This document shows positions 9,154-19,256 of a DNA stretch of 43,017 nt, piece after piece. The notes under the pieces were generated by a model, which saw only the letters and a list, made by a program, of their open reading frames with translations, made no database searches and had not been told where the DNA came from. Source of the stretch: Haplomitrium mnioides (taxonomy: Eukaryota > Marchantiophyta > Haplomitriopsida > Calobryales); contig JBNGIS010032419.1 of assembly GCA_049999725.1 (NCBI GenBank), forward strand, positions 1-43,017. The letters run 5' to 3'. Each line of letters begins with the position of its first letter. The first letter of the stretch is position 1. A program made the position numbers and the translations under genes.

Positions 9154-10300
9154 AGCAACCAGTGATGGATTGCGACAAAAGTTAGAGGAAGACGTCTTCT
9201 TTACTCTTGTTAGAGCATGTTTGGAGATCCAAGATAGCGAGTATAATGCCTTTTCCATTCGGGATGATATTCTCTATGAAGACCATCAAATATATGTTCC
9301 ACAAGATGATGCACTTCAAATGGAACGTTTACAAGAAGCACATGACATTATGATTAATGGGCATCTTGGAGTAGACAAGACTATAGAGTTGCTTCAATGC
9401 ACTTGGTGGTGGCCAAATCTAGCTCAAGATGTTTGTGGCTTTGTTTGTTCTTGTGAAAGTTGTCAACAAAAATAAGGCTTCAAATCAAAAACCAACTAGT
9501 CTTTTGCAACCATTATTGATTTCTACTGCTCGGTGGGAACATGTGAGTTTAGATCTTAGCATTTCGCTTCCAACCATGCCTTATGGGTTTATGGCATTTG
9601 TAGTGTTTGTGGATAAGCTAAGCAAGAAAATTCATCTAGCGCCAATAGTGGATCCCATGGATGCTTCACAATTGATAAAGATTTATTTTGATACAATCTT
9701 CTAATATCATGGAATGCCAAAGGTACTTATATTTGATAGAAATCCACAATTCATTAGGAAGTTTTGGCGAGAGTTGTTCACACTTTTTTGTACCAAACTA
9801 TCTATGTCTACAACTTATCATCCTCAAACAGATGGGCAAATCAAACGCACAAATCACACTATAGAGAATATGCTTCGAGCATTTATCAACGTTCATCACA
9901 TAGATTGGCATAGTTTTCTACCGGTTATAGAGTTTGCATACAACAACTCCAAACAAGCAAGTACTGGATTTTCTCTTTTATTTATTAATTTTGGTCAACA
10001 TCCTCTTTCTACCTTTTTGTCTTGTTTATATTCCTCTTTGCAAAATGCAAGAAACCATATTATTATTGCTCAAAATCGGCAAAAATAGTATGCTGATAAA
10101 CATCGTCATGATTTTTCCTATGTTTTTGGTGACAAAGTGATGCTTTCTACTCACGATCTTCCTCTGTCCTTAGATACTCAAGTTTGTAAGTTATCTCTAT
10201 CTTGGATTGGTTCTTTCTGAGTTTCTCCAATTATTTCTCTTGTTGCATACAAACTTGATCTTCCTCTCCACATGAAGATTCACCTTGTGTTTCATGTGTC
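9154..10300 (+). pseudogene. Integrase of chromovirus B, broken, catalytic Glu replaced by Lys
   Basis: The zinc-binding region is well kept: HDIMINGHLGVDKTIELLQ and later SCESCQQ. A one-base insertion at about 9470 shifts the frame; element C has CAAAACAAGG where B has CAAAAATAAGG. The core continues with RWEHVSLDLSISLP (first Asp), FVDKLSKKIHLAPI, VLIFDRNPQF (second Asp kept), and TYHPQTDGQIKRTN, where the family's catalytic Glu (TER) is Lys at 9843-9845. AYNNSKQASTGFS follows. A stop near 9702 and others near 10087 and 10220 break the frame. The family role is insertion of cDNA into chromatin. Confidence 0.85.
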
Positions 10301-10379
10301 TAAACTTAAGCCTTTTTTTCCTAGTCCATCTTTTTTTCCAAATCATATTCAACTTCCTCCTCTGTCCATTCTTCTTCAT

Positions 10380-10593
10380 GATCATGAAGAATTTGACATA
10401 AACTATATTTTGGCAAAAAGAAGTGTCAAGCGAATGCGACATCGACAAGTTCAATGCAAGGTTTTGTAGAAAGGCTATCCACTTTATAATACTACTTGAG
10501 AACCTTCCTCAAATCTTGAGAATGCTCAAGAAGCTATTAAAATTTTTGAAAGCTGCGGCAATGACAAGAACGTCATCGATTAGAAGGAGTGTA
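10380..10593 (+). pseudogene. Chromodomain at the C-terminus of chromovirus B pol
   Basis: Reads EEFDINYILAKRSVKR, then QVQCKVL-stop-KGYP, and T-stop-EPSSNLENAQEAIKIF. This is the chromodomain pattern (I-L-x-x-R, Y-x-V-x-W-K-G-Y, T-W-E-P, N-L). Both Trp codons are now TAG. Chromodomains of this group are thought to direct integration to modified histone tails. The reading frame ends with a GNDKNVID-type tail just before the LTR. Confidence 0.8.
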
Positions 10594-10596
10594 TTT

Positions 10597-11029
10597 TGTA
10601 ATAGTAAAAGCATAAGGTTGTGGTGTTTATAAGAAAACAGAGAGGAGTGAAGGAAGTGGTAGTGAGTCACATTTAGGCTTGAGATTGGATTACTTGCCTT
10701 CAAAGTTACTTTTGGTAGAGAGTCACTTTTAGGTTACTTGTCTTCGAAGTCACTTTTGGTAGAGAGTCACTTTTAGGGCTAAAATTAGAAGTGACTTGCT
10801 AGTGAAGAAAGAGGAATGACACCCTCTTCTCTTATATAAATAGAAGGGCTTCTTATCCCCACTCCTCATTCTGGAGTTCCTCTCAAATCACTTGGGTTCT
10901 TTGGTTGCTTGGCTTTTGCTTGCACTCTTGGTCTTAGCTTGGACCTTGAGTTGCCTTTGACTGAAGAACTCTATTAGAGTTCACTATGAGCTCTTACTCA
11001 TTTGGATTTGGTCTTTGATTTCTTTTATA
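10597..11029 (+). repeat. 3' LTR of chromovirus B (433 bp)
   Basis: Starts TGTAATAGTAAAAG directly after the pol stop and ends with ...TTTTATA where C has TTTTACA. It matches the LTRs of C along its whole length and carries a TATA element (TATATAAATAGAAGGG) near 10833. It is longer than the C LTRs because a 44-bp unit is tandemly doubled (10690-10733 and 10734-10777). LTRs of this family supply promoter and polyadenylation signals. Confidence 0.88.
10690..10777. repeat. 44-bp tandem duplication in LTR B
   Basis: Two adjacent copies of TTACTTG(C/T)CTTC(A/G)AAGT... through GAGTCACTTTTAGG. LTRs of C have one copy. The duplication is therefore specific to B. Confidence 0.85.
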
Positions 11030-12728
11030 GATGTGGACAATTCAAATAGAAGCATTGAGAAAGATGAGTATCGAACCAACAATTGAAGAGTAGTTGATAC
11101 TAGAGATTACAGAAGAGGCTAAACAAAAGTTGGAGAGAGATCGCAATGTTGCTCTTGAAGTAATATAATTAAAGAGAAAACAAGTTTTAGTAGAAAAATA
11201 TGAATGCTAAGTTAGGTGAGTTGGTTTGCCTAGAGAAATACCAAGGTAGAATGATAAAGCAGAAATTATGAAGTAGAAAATTGAAGTAGGAAAAGTTGTA
11301 CTATCAAGAATCAGCCCCAAAACATCACAAAGTGTTCGAAAGTAAAATATTAATAAGTATGACTAGTGTTCTCAGTTATGTTGTTCAATTTTTTAATGTT
11401 TAGTTAGTTGTCTTATCCGACATCTGCTATCCTTCATTGTATGAGCATATCATTTCGCAATTATTGTTTTAGTGTTCTATGTTTCTAGAATTAACTACCT
11501 GCTATATATGTCTAGTAGAGGTTCAGACAAAGGAGACTATAGATCTGAAAAAAGAGTCTACCTCTTAATTGTTGTATTGTTTCTTGTAGTCATTTGTATA
11601 CACATTTTGTATTAGCAATCAGAGGGAAGAAAAGAAAGGACCATGTCAAAAAGAGAAGTCCGTCTCTCTTGCTATAATTTTTTGTTCTTACAACCACAGT
11701 ATTGTCGCATCTATTATCAGTCATTTCTCCATGTTACGTTTTAGGGGTCAAAGCTGGGTATGCTCTATTGTACTTTGATCTGGTCTTGCTCTGACCCCAA
11801 ACTTGAACTATGTGCTATGCTGGGAAACAGGGGAGGGATGCCCAGCCTAGCACCTAACACTTATGTTTGGATGAAGTTGGAAGAGAAAGTATAACATATA
11901 TGCAGTTCTGGATTGGAAGGGAAGAGGATGAGAAGGAATCCTAGAGTGAAATGGAAAGGGGATGGGACTAGGACAGGGTACTGATTTCCATATTCTTCTC
12001 TCAACCACATTCTAGCTAAACTACAGCAAAACAACATTTGGAAATATCTAGTTGAGAGGAACCTTCATTCTATCCCAAAACACAATTGCCTAACCTAAAA
12101 GATGACATACAACATGACAAAATTCCAGAAACCTGGAATTGAAAGAATTCAACACATCGCAACCCTGAACAAAACTCATTATAGAAAATTGAGAAGAGGA
12201 TTTCTAGCATCCAAACAAAATAGAGGAGTGTGATCTGAATGCCACTTTATATAAGTTTGTTCCAAGCCAACGCAACAGTCACATCAGGAGGTCTCCAATA
12301 GTCACCTTGATATTTGAGATCTCTCAAAGTTGCCATGTAGTGTCATAGTCTAGAAATATTCTCATATGTACAACTGAAAACAGTCATAGTGCACCTTTTA
12401 CAATGTAGGGGTTAGGCAAACACTTCATACCATTCCCATCATCATGTGTAGAAATGACCGATTGCCACAACTTCCTTGCTAGTGTCATCAATTCCCGACA
12501 ACATGTATAGATTAATATGCATATTGAGTTTCTGCCACCTTTTCGAGGTAACAGAAAAACTCAAGTGTGATAATTCCTTGCACTCTCTCCAAATTTCCTC
12601 TCTCTTTACTCAAACTCAATAGAAAATAACTACCTAAACATAGATTGCCTACAAAATAGAATTCTTGTCTTCTTTGCAGTCTACAAACAAAGCCACATTT
12701 CAGCAAGGCTGGTCCGATCCATATTTCT
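11030..12728. other. Unassigned AT-rich sequence
   Basis: I see no supportable gene. Short stretches near 11040-11190 read as Lys/Glu-rich peptide between frequent stops. A TATA-like TTATATAAAG lies on the minus strand near 12240-12250. An inverted pair, GGGGTCAAAGC near 11743 and GCTCTGACCCC near 11795, is visible. The sequence may be decayed transposon, but nothing identifies it. Confidence 0.4.
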
Positions 12729-12913
12729 GTTGGAGATCATATTTGGCCAAGTCTTCCAAATAGAACACCTTAATTAAAACTCACACCCACAACATATGAA
12801 GTATTTCTTCTCTCTTACTACTAGATTTCTGTAGACTTCTATAGAATAGGACCTTTCCCCATAGTTCCACTCCAATCAATATATTTGATGCTCATCTTCA
12901 ACTCCCAACACTC
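12729..12913. repeat. Possible solo LTR or small terminal-repeat unit
   Basis: A 185-bp stretch starts TGTTGGAGATCA and ends TTCAACTCCCAACA, giving TGTTGG/CCAACA inverted ends of the kind common in Ty1/copia-type LTRs. On the minus strand its right edge follows a short purine-rich ACAAGAATGGAGAG. No second copy or primer site is visible. Alternatively the minus-strand TG end could be the start of a longer LTR running down to about 12000. Confidence 0.3.
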
Positions 12914-13084
12914 TCCATTCTTGTAAACATGAAGTCATAATCTCATGTAGAACAAAACATAACTTCTACAAGGAAATTTTCATGGGTTCACTTCAATCAA
13001 CTTGCTTGCTTTCTTGTTTTCCTTTCATAATCCAATGTATTATGCTCCATATTATAACAATATCCTTGCCACATAACAACATTC

Positions 13085-13520
13085 CTTGCAGTTTGATTGT
13101 TCAAACCGGAATAGTCTGTATAGAGACGAGACCCACCATCTTTTTTTAGTACAAAGAATACTGACGCTCCCCAAAATGAAGTACTATGTTGAATAAAGTC
13201 CTTCTCAAGAAGATCCTTCAAGGTCTTGCAAAGCTCTTCCAACTCTTGTAGCGATCACCAGTATATAAGCCAATTATAAGGAGTACTTCTTGGAATTAAC
13301 TCCATCGCAAAGGGACATTCCATGACTATCTAGCAACCCTTTAGCAAATTATTTGGAAATATATTTGAAAAATCCTTCAAAATATCATCAATCATTGAGG
13401 TTGGTATAGATTTCCCTCCCTCTTTATTCAATTCTACGATAGGCTTGATCCATACATCAAAGACATGCAACTTTTTCTCCATCAGAGCATTATGTTGAAT
13501 TGATTTTAGCCTTCTCACAA
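13085..13520 (-). pseudogene. RT N-terminus and connector of chromovirus D
   Basis: Reads DDILKDFSNIFPNNLLKGC in the connector (the family's F-x-D-I-F-P block) and then LLEKDFIQHSTSFWGASVFF followed by KKDGGSRLYTDYSGLNN. These are the first two RT blocks (I-x-P-S-x-S-P-W-G-A-P-V; K-K-D-G-S-x-R-x-x-x-D-Y-R-x-L-N). The match ends abruptly at LNNQTARN, so the polymerase active site is absent. Stops lie between the pieces near 13245-13330. Confidence 0.8.
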
Positions 13521-13680
13521 ACGGTATCAGATGTCTTAAAAAAAATTTCTTTTCTTGTAAAGTAACTTGAACTTGTTGTTTTTCTCAATCAACTTGAGTA
13601 GATCAATCTTCAAGCCAAAGCAAGCCCAAAATAATGTCATACTATATAGGTGCAATAACAAAATCTATAGATTTCTTGCA

Positions 13681-13938
13681 CTATTTGCCAATCATTAGAA
13701 GAAATGACTTATACAAGTAGAACATATCATGTTTTTGACTATCGGCTATAGTTACAAAACTTCTCTTGATAGGAAAAGTTTTAGCTTTGCTTTTCTTTGC
13801 AAAACATAATGATATGAAAATTTCAAAACTTCCATAATCTACTAACATTCTACAGAAGTGCTCATCAACCATACCATCCAGATGAAACAATGTGCTTTGA
13901 ATTCTTGTCAAGCTTTTAATTCCATTGGAACTAATCAA
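13681..13938 (-). pseudogene. Aspartic protease fragment of chromovirus D
   Basis: Reads SNGIKSLTRIQSTLFHLDGM, RMLVDYGSFEIFISLCFAKK and SFVTIADSQKHDMF. It aligns with C at 35880-36110. The active-site triad D-S-G reads D-Y-G here (Tyr codon 13834-13836), so it would be inactive. In the family this domain sits between gag and RT and cleaves the polyprotein. Confidence 0.8.
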
Positions 13939-14252
13939 GCTCTCAGTAAACTGCTTGACTATTTTTACTCAGGTCTGTCATTTCTTTGATTTTCTTCTTC
14001 AACAATTTCTGCTTGAGCAAGAGCGCATGGCCAATTTTTTCTATGTGGGCAATTTGCAATTATGTGACTAAGTTGTCAACAATAAAAACATTTTCCACTT
14101 TGGCAAAGACACTCATGTTCCACATCAATGAGTGGTACTCTTTGTACCGTATCAATCTCCATGGGTACAACCTTATTTTGTGGCACACGAACATTTGGTA
14201 AAGCTTGTTGTGGTTGTGGCCTAACTTTAGTAGTTGCTAGCAATGAGTCGTA

Positions 14253-14690
14253 TCATTTGGCCATGCTCATTGCTTCTTCTAGATGAGAGAGCTCTCTAAT
14301 TGTCACTTCCATTCTAATGCAAGGCTTCAATCTTTGAACCAAGCGATTTAAAACTTCTCCTTTGCCTATATTAAGAATTTGCATAATGATATTCTGAAAT
14401 TGCGTGACATAGCTCCTTACCGTACCAAGTTGCTTCAATTTTGCCAAGCGATCTCTTACTACCTTTGGAGCATTTAGAGTCCTAAATCTTAGAGTAACAA
14501 CTTTTCAAAAAGCAATTGGAGCAACCATTCCATGTTGAGCTTGCTCAATTCGATATCCCCACCTAGTTTTTGCCACTCCTTCCAATTTAATTGCATCAAA
14601 TAGAATTCTTTAACCATCCTCTTATGTTGGTTGACTCAAAATATTGTCGCAGTCAAACAAGAAGTTCTCAAATACGCTAGGAACCGTCTT
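14253..14690 (-). pseudogene. gag C-terminal half of chromovirus D
   Basis: Reads MAKLKQLGTVRSYVTQFQNI, IGKGEVLNRLVQRLKPCIRM and EVTIRELSHLEEAMSMA. The C copy at 35630-35810 reads LAELKQLGTKRSYITHFKN and ALNRFVLGLKPCMRMEVAMR. The gag helix pattern Y-x-x-x-F, L-x-x-F/L-V-x-G-L-K is clear. The upstream half continues with similarity to about 14690 and is then cut by element E. Confidence 0.8.
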
Positions 14691-15060
14691 CAATAGTCGC
14701 TACTTTGAACTAGAAACCACTACATGGTTCTTCTTTCATTTTTCACTCTTAGAAATCAATTTTGTAATTTGGTCATCGAAAATCATGATTTTCATTCTAG
14801 TAATATTTGTTTGTAAAAATGTAATTATACATATCAAAATAACTCACTTTGAGTGCAAAATACATTGAAAACAGTTTTTTTTAGTATTTGAACAATGTTA
14901 CATCTGTAATTTCATCTTTCAAAAGCATAAGTATCAAAAAACAAATAATATAGAAATATTTATATGACATTTGTTGTTAAATATTCTCAAAACAAATAAC
15001 GATATCTATAATTTGAAATTTTGATTAAAACATTCAAAATTTATACAAAAAAAATTTGAA

Positions 15061-15275
15061 AAACACCCTCAAGTGTTGGCATAAGAGGATTGTTGAAGCA
15101 AATATGTGAAAAGATTGTTGAAGCCTATGCCCTTATACACAACTGAAGCCCAAGTATAGACATGCTTTGTCTGAAAGATACTTGCATGTAGGGACAACTA
15201 CAACTAACTCAAGCTTGAATAACTGAAGTCTATGCCCTCAGGAACAACTGAAGCGATTCAAAATTGCTGAGTACT
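15061..15275. repeat. Short motif array at the gene 1 end of element E
   Basis: ACTGAAG(C/T)C(C/T)ATGCCCT-type motifs recur at about 15120-15150, 15205-15245 and 15250, interspersed with ACAACTGAAGC. It resembles the other arrays of E in spacing and in the C(T)ATGC core, but it lacks the CGCG centre. It lies beyond the 3' end of gene 1. Confidence 0.5.
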
Positions 15276-15531
15276 CAGAAGCAAGGAATGTAGAAGGTCG
15301 TCTAAAAAGAAACAAAAAATGAAAAAGGAAAGTAAACTTCCATGCCAGCATAGACTTCTTTGCTAATTTTCAAAAAAACCAAATCGTTTTGTTCAAAAAC
15401 TATTTTGCGCACCAAATTGAATCGTGATGAAAAACTTAAAATGGATTGGGAGTGCAACAAGTTCAAACTTTAGCAAATAAAACTTTGTAAAGAAAAAACT
15501 TTATTAATAAAACAATTTCTTCAAACATATG

Positions 15532-16151
15532 CTATGGCTCTATTCTCTTCGGAGGAATTGTCTCATCTAAATCCAGTGGTTGAGCATCTACAGCCGTTAA
15601 AGAGTCTTGTTGAGACTTTCTCATCCCAGAGCTGGCAACAAAATCACCAGTAGCATCTACAAGACCAAGAGGAACGGGTTCATTGTGGTATGCATACACT
15701 ATTAATGACTCTATCACATCGGATGTCAAGGAACCCATTGTCAAAACTCTCTTAGGAACGTAGTTAGACTGACGTCTATCATATTCTACAGTGATGCAGT
15801 TTTGCATCAGCTTTAAAGCACAAACAAGGATTGTGCTAGACCCAAAGCAAATATCTTAGATCTAATCTTACTCTATTAATAAATGGTCAATAGAAAATTT
15901 GTAAAGAGCCTACAGCTTTTAGTTGTCCTATGGTTTTGAAAAAACTAAAACATCTTGGAGGTCATGCTCATGTGAATATTTATCAAAAAGCACTACGCAT
16001 TATTTGCCAAGGTAGACCAACTACAAGAGCAGGCTGCAAATTAAAAAGCCTTGTGCTCCTATTTCCTTCCTTCATCCAATAGCTCATAGTCCAATACTCA
16101 TGGGTGTGTGCGATTCTATGACCACTGGAATGATGAATGTTGCTTTTTTCC
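15532..16151 (-). pseudogene. Gene 1 exon 4 and C-terminus: AdoMet-binding motif of methyltransferase
   Basis: This follows the 98-base intron 3. Early text such as EYWTMSYWMKEGNRSTRLFN and LFNLQPALVVGLP, then VFSKPIGQLKAVGSLQ, lies between stops. The F-S-K-P-x-x-Q-L-K stretch resembles the K-P-x-x-L-L segment that precedes the AdoMet site in beta-class enzymes. FGSSTILVCALKLMQNC (FGSST at 15832-15846) then matches F-x-G-S-G-T-T, and ITVEYDRRQSNYVPKR gives the acidic residue that binds the AdoMet ribose. The final 91 codons (15532-15807) are open and end in a clean stop. F lacks this part, being truncated at 40829. Confidence 0.65.
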
Positions 16152-16249
16152 CTATAATAAGAAAAACAAACAAATCAAACACTCTTGACAAAGTGCAAGA
16201 AAACTAAAAAAGATAAACTAAAAATCCAAGAAATCAAAGAAGAACTTAC

Positions 16250-16809
16250 CAGATGTCGTGGTTAATGGCATTGCAAACTTTTGAAAGAGCATCCTTGATG
16301 ATGCCAAATTGTTGCGACGAATGTATAATTAATTACAAATGACCAAAAATCCGATGTTGTGATTGCCGCAAAAGATGAAACCATGTCAAAAAGGTCATCT
16401 TTGGAAAAAGGTTCAAGGTCATCATGCTTGCATTCCTTAAGGTTGTAACCATAAGGAATATCCACAATCGCAAAAGTGAAACACCTAGGTTTCACAAATC
16501 CCTTCAACTGATGAGCGTTAGCCTCCCAGTAGACTTGGTTAAATGCCACCTTTTGACCATTGACATAGGACAATAGGTCCTTGTACTTGCCTCTCACAAC
16601 TTCATCATCTAGAAGAGATGCAACATCGCTTTGTTACGTTGATTTCCACTCTCTAGCTTTTTGGCAATGAAGTAGAAAAGTTGGAGGAGAAGAAACAAAT
16701 GTGGGAGCTTGGTCTTGATCTTTTGGAGCTTCTTTAACCACTAATCTTTTTTGGCCTTTGGCAACTGCAGTCAATTTTTTTGCAAGTTGACGTTTGAACG
16801 TTTTTTCCT
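16250..16809 (-). pseudogene. Gene 1 exon 3: methyltransferase catalytic motif (DIPY)
   Basis: The exon opens just after the array intron with EEKTFKRQLAKKLTAVAKGQ. It continues through YVNGQKVAFNQVYWEANAHQ, LKGFVKPRCFTFAIVDIPYG (DIPYG at 16448-16462), EPFSKDDLFDMVSSFAAITT and DFWSFVI. The core A-I-V-D-x-P-Y-G is the motif IV [DNS]-P-P-[YFW] of amino-methyltransferases, with Ile in place of the first Pro. The F copy reads ADIPYD at 40621-40635, so the Ile is shared. After WSFVI the frame shifts. The exon ends AACCACGACATCTG before the donor GTAAGT (16244-16249). Its role in the family is binding the target base. Confidence 0.65.
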
Positions 16810-17535
16810 CTTGCACAAAAAAAAAAAGAGGAGACAAAAAAGAAATTTAAGATTTGAGAGAGAAAGATAATTTGAACAAAGACCCTAGACTCCAAACTAA
16901 GATGGACATTGAATTCCATGCTTGCATGAACAATGAAGTCCAAGCGTGTAAGGACTTCAAAGTTATTGCGCACATGGACTTTGGTGTCGAAGAGGGCTTG
17001 GACTTCAAGGTCCTTACTCATCCATGTGCACAGAGACTTCACGGTCCATGCACTCTTGGACTTCTTAATGCATGCACGCTTGGACTTCTTAGTCCATGCG
17101 CACATGGACTTCATATTCTTGGTGAGCATAGACTTCAAAGTCAATGTACGCATGGATGTAGCATTCTAGGCAAGCATGTACTTGAAAGCCAAGCCGTGTT
17201 TGGACGTTCAAGTAATGTAGTTCCAAGAATTAGAAGTCCATGCACGCATAGACCTCCAAGCCAAACGCGCTTGGACTCTAAGGTCTAAGCGGGTAAGGAC
17301 TGTGCAGTCCATGAGCACATAGATTGTAAAGTCCTAGTGCGCAAGGACTGTGAAGTCCATGCGCGCATGGACTGTGAAGTCAAGGCGCGAAGAGACTGTG
17401 AAGTCTATGCGTGCTTGGACTTCAAAGTCCTTGCACGAAGGAACTCAAAACCTAATTTATCACAACCAAAGACAACTTAGCGTAAATTCACTGCAACTCA
17501 AAAGAAATGAATGTACATTGAAAACAAAAACCTAC
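16810..17535 (-). repeat. Gene 1 intron 2 with the largest palindrome array
   Basis: A GT-AG intron on the minus strand. The donor is GTAGGT here and GTAAGT in F, and a long T/C tract precedes the acceptor. From about 16905 to 17445 it holds some 18-20 imperfect units of about 30 bases. Typical text is GTCCATGCGCGCATGGACTG followed by TGAAGTC. The centre ATGCGCGCAT is a perfect palindrome. Units vary (TGCACGCATGG, CGTGCTTGGAC, GCGCACATGGAC). Open frames across it are products of the repeat, not genes. Confidence 0.8.
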
Positions 17536-18954
17536 CAAAAGCTTCTCGAAACTAGAATAGAAGGTACTCTTAGTGTGGAGAGGGTACTCCTCTCTTGCTA
17601 CCTTTCAACTATTGTAGTAAATTTCAAAACAAAATTTTTCTGCCATCATTGCCAAAACTTTATGTCTCTGCCTCTTGAGACATTTCATCGATTGAAAGCT
17701 CTTTGGCTTCCACGCGTTTCAAAACTGAAATTTTAACTTTGTCAAGAAGACCCTGAAGGGACCTCCAAGGTGTCCACTTCATGTTCTCCATTCTTAGAGA
17801 TCCCTTGGCCTTGGCTTCTAGCCCTTAATAGTATTTTTCTCCCACATCAAAAATATGCTCTGTTGTAGATCTAAGAGTTCACCACTTTGAAAAGCAAGTT
17901 GGAACCAATTGTCTTGAGAAGTGGTTGTCTTCTCAAGTGTGGACTTGGGCTTTATCTCCAAGGTTTCCAACACCAATTCTCTTTTCAATTTCAGGGATGA
18001 CACCATTCCACTCTCTACAAACCTTTGATCTCAATATTCGACCTTTTGAATTGAGGTCATTTCCAGCCTGTACCTCTGGTTATAGTTATCTTCAGTTGCA
18101 AAAATACGGGCCTCTATTGGTGTAAGACCCACGTACACATAGCAGTTGTAGAGAAAAAACGTTAGATTCTTTGGTCCATATTTTGTTAATAAAAGTTGCC
18201 TTGTTGCAACACTGTGATTGCCTCCTACAATCTCATAGCAATACTTGTCAAGGTTCCTAATATCGAACTCTAACTTGTCCTTCAACCCACATTTTAGGTC
18301 AACAACAACAATAAAAAAAATGCGTATATTTGTTTGTGAGCATTCTTTGCACCAGAAGCTCAACAAAATCTTTATTGAGCTTTCTAATCCAAAAAGGCCC
18401 TCAGTTGTTCATTCTAGGTTTCGACAGATTCAAGTTCTCCAACCTAATAGTGATTGTTTCTTTATGGACTCTACATCGCTGGATTGCAGACTCCCTTATT
18501 TTTTCTTGTCTTCCTTAAACGCTGTTCGAGGGTCCACCTGCTCCCGTTCCTTGAAAGTTTGCAATCCCTTGTGGGATTGCTTTTTTTACTCTTGATGTTG
18601 GAGCCCAAATTGGCTCCGCCTCTTATTCTTGCCCCAAGCTACTTGGTGCTGAAGACGAAGAGGCTGCAGAAGATGACCTTGCTAGAGATTCAGAGGGGGT
18701 TGTCTCCTCCTCAATGATTGGTATTGGAATAGGCTTTTTCTTCTGGACTGCATGTTTCTTCTTTTTGGGAGCCTCAACGAGCTCCACCTCCATTTTTTTT
18801 TTTTTAAATAGAAACGCCTACCGCGTGAGCTGAAAATGTAGTCCCGCTCAAATGCGGCACTAGTTGTTAAATATTCACGTCATGCTTGGGCTTCGGAATT
18901 TTGATGTGGATGGCCAACTTTATAAAATCGCGTCTTTGTATTCATTGACAAAAT
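17536..18954 (-). pseudogene. Gene 1 exon 2: Lys-rich linker and ParB/sulfiredoxin-like domain
   Basis: After the Lys-rich and Ser-rich linker (18660-18793), the frame reads CGLKDKLEFDIRNLDKYCYE, IVGGNHSVATRQLL (GGNHS at 18211-18225), NCYVYVGLTPIEAR and FATEDNYNQRYRLEM. ParB-family domains have I-V-D-G-x-H/R-R-x-x-A, then an E-A segment and a D-N-x-x-R. Here the Arg after G-x-H is Ser, giving a G-G-N-H-S variant. The open frame 18031-18366 (111 codons) is the longest clean piece. The exon ends GAGAAGCTTTTG before the donor GTAGGT at 17530-17535. In bacteria this fold binds parS-like sites and has CTPase activity or, in variants, nuclease activity. No activity is claimed here. Confidence 0.65.
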
Positions 18955-19256
18955 CTGTCAAAAAGTGAGTAAACTGAAAAAAAAACAAAAAATAATTAGA
19001 TACAAGTACAACTGTTCATGGTAGGAAAAAGACAATGCAGTCCAAGCACGCATAGACTCTAATAACCATGCTGGCATGGACTCAGGACTCCATGCACGCA
19101 TGGTCTCTTGGGTCCTTGCGCGCAAGGACTCTCAAGTCTAGGCACGCATGGACTCCCAAGTCTATGCGCTCATGGATCTCGTGACTCAATACGCGCATGG
19201 ATATGAGAGTTCCGAGTAGAATAGGAAAATTTTCAAAAAGGGTTTTAAAAATTTAC
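18955..19256 (-). repeat. Gene 1 intron 1 with palindrome array (GTCCATGCGCGCATGGAC type)
   Basis: A 302-base GT-AG intron on the minus strand, with a T-rich tract before the acceptor CAG. Between about 19035 and 19210 it holds units of 25-30 bases built on CATGCGCGCATGGACTC-like palindromes alternating with AAGTC spacers. The flanking intron sequence is plain AT-rich DNA. F has lost this intron. Confidence 0.7.

Larger units (their letters stand above)
9154..11029 (+). mobile_element. Element B: chromovirus (Ty3/gypsy with chromodomain), 3' half
   Basis: Plus-strand pol C-terminus followed by a 3' LTR. It aligns codon by codon with element C (36960-38824). The alignment starts exactly at 9154, where LTR A ends, so A inserted into this copy and its 5' part lies left of the window. 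The lineage call rests on the integrase plus C-terminal chromodomain, and on an LTR shared with C, which has a tRNA-iMet-type primer site. The copy is dead, with stops and a frameshift in integrase and stops in the chromodomain. Confidence 0.88.
13085..14692 (-). mobile_element. Element D (first part): chromovirus gag to RT, minus strand
   Basis: Minus-strand gag, protease and RT N-terminus fragments match chromovirus C (35370-36180) and extend further, into RT. The left edge is where RT similarity stops after YSGLNNQTARN, near 13085. The right edge abuts the end of element E near 14692-14700. The continuation of gag, leader and 5' LTR lies at 25872-26332, on the other side of E. RT core, RNase H, integrase and 3' LTR are missing. 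Confidence 0.8.

Noticed and set aside
11740-11880. A possible tRNA or structured RNA around GGGAAACAGGGGAGGGATGCC
   Set aside because: No cloverleaf, T-loop consensus or anticodon arm could be built.
16854-17288. A 144-codon plus-strand open frame rich in His, Cys, Asp and Leu
   Set aside because: It is translated across the palindrome array. Its apparent protein repeats come from the DNA repeat, and it lies antisense in an intron.
16905-17445. A CRISPR-like array (short palindromic repeats with spacers)
   Set aside because: The repeats are imperfect, the spacers are themselves repeated, there are no cas genes, and it sits in an intron of a eukaryotic transposon.
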